Made by a program: the position numbers and the translations under genes. The notes under the pieces were generated by a model. The model was not told the origin of the DNA. It did no database searches and saw only the letters and a program-made list of their open reading frames with translations. From assembly GCA_900547855.1 (NCBI GenBank), contig URIK01000095.1, positions 1-7,107 on the forward strand: 7,107 nt of DNA. Direction: 5' to 3'. Below, in pieces: positions 7,061 to 7,107 of the stretch (within the stretch, counting starts at the first letter, position 1; every line of letters begins with the position of its first letter). The DNA comes from an uncultured Collinsella sp. GTDB lineage: Bacteria > Actinomycetota > Coriobacteriia > Coriobacteriales > Coriobacteriaceae.

Positions 7061-7107
7061 CTGTCTCTTATACACATCTGACGCTGCCGACGACTAGTCG
7101 AGTGTAG
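7061..7107. other. Illumina Nextera adapter (read-1 transposon end, i5 index, P5 end)
   Basis: Library sequence. Bases 7061-7079 are the reverse complement of the Tn5 mosaic end (CTGTCTCTTATACACATCT). Bases 7080-7093 complete the Nextera read-1 adapter. Bases 7094-7101 (CTAGTCGA) are the reverse complement of an i5 index (TCGACTAG, from memory S513). Bases 7102-7107 (GTGTAG) begin the P5 primer complement. The false peptides MYKRQ (minus strand) and CLLYTSDAADD (plus strand) come from here. Confidence 0.98.

Noticed and set aside
4950..7097. A 715-codon open frame on the plus strand
   Set aside because: It is antisense to the phosphatase and FHA genes, which have complete family motifs. Its product is low-complexity Gly/Arg/Val/Asp and ends in adapter-coded residues. 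Long antisense frames are common in GC-rich genes.

Overview
The window is a single fragment from a high-GC actinobacterium. The best guess is a member of the Coriobacteriia such as Collinsella, judging from base composition, the actinobacterial gene order and the PstP-type phosphatase; the genus is not proven. Bases 48-7060 (7013 bp) are genomic. Both ends are Illumina Nextera library sequence: P7 end, i7 index and read-2 transposon end at 1-47, and read-1 transposon end, i5 index and P5 end at 7061-7107. Peptides read into these ends are artefacts.

All genes lie on the minus strand, so transcription runs right to left. In order they are: an FHA-domain protein (5' end missing, 7060-6746); a membrane-anchored PP2C Ser/Thr phosphatase (6749-4851) with a roughly 240-residue Ala/Pro/Glu-rich N-terminal extension; a 956-residue fusion of a RodA/FtsW-type SEDS glycosyltransferase with a class B penicillin-binding protein (4834-1964); and a PknB-type PASTA Ser/Thr kinase (1831-48, 3' end missing). 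The first two genes overlap by 4 bp (ATGA) and the next junction is 16 bp, so those three genes look like one translationally coupled operon. A 132-bp gap before the kinase is the only non-coding space. It holds a possible 16-codon ORF, a GC-rich imperfect hairpin and an 8-bp direct repeat.

This is the actinobacterial growth and division signalling cluster known in mycobacteria as fhaA-fhaB-pstP-rodA-pbpA-pknA-pknB. Here rodA and pbpA are one gene and there is no separate pknA between the PBP and the PASTA kinase. The kinase would sense cell-wall fragments outside the cell through PASTA domains and phosphorylate Thr residues inside. The FHA protein would read phospho-Thr marks, the PP2C enzyme would erase them, and the fused SEDS-PBP would polymerise and cross-link peptidoglycan. 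No mobile element, CRISPR, tRNA or rRNA was seen. The points most worth a second look are the SEDS-PBP fusion, the N-terminal extension of the phosphatase, an Asp replacing the second activation-loop Thr in the kinase, and the coupled mini-ORF with hairpin before the kinase gene.
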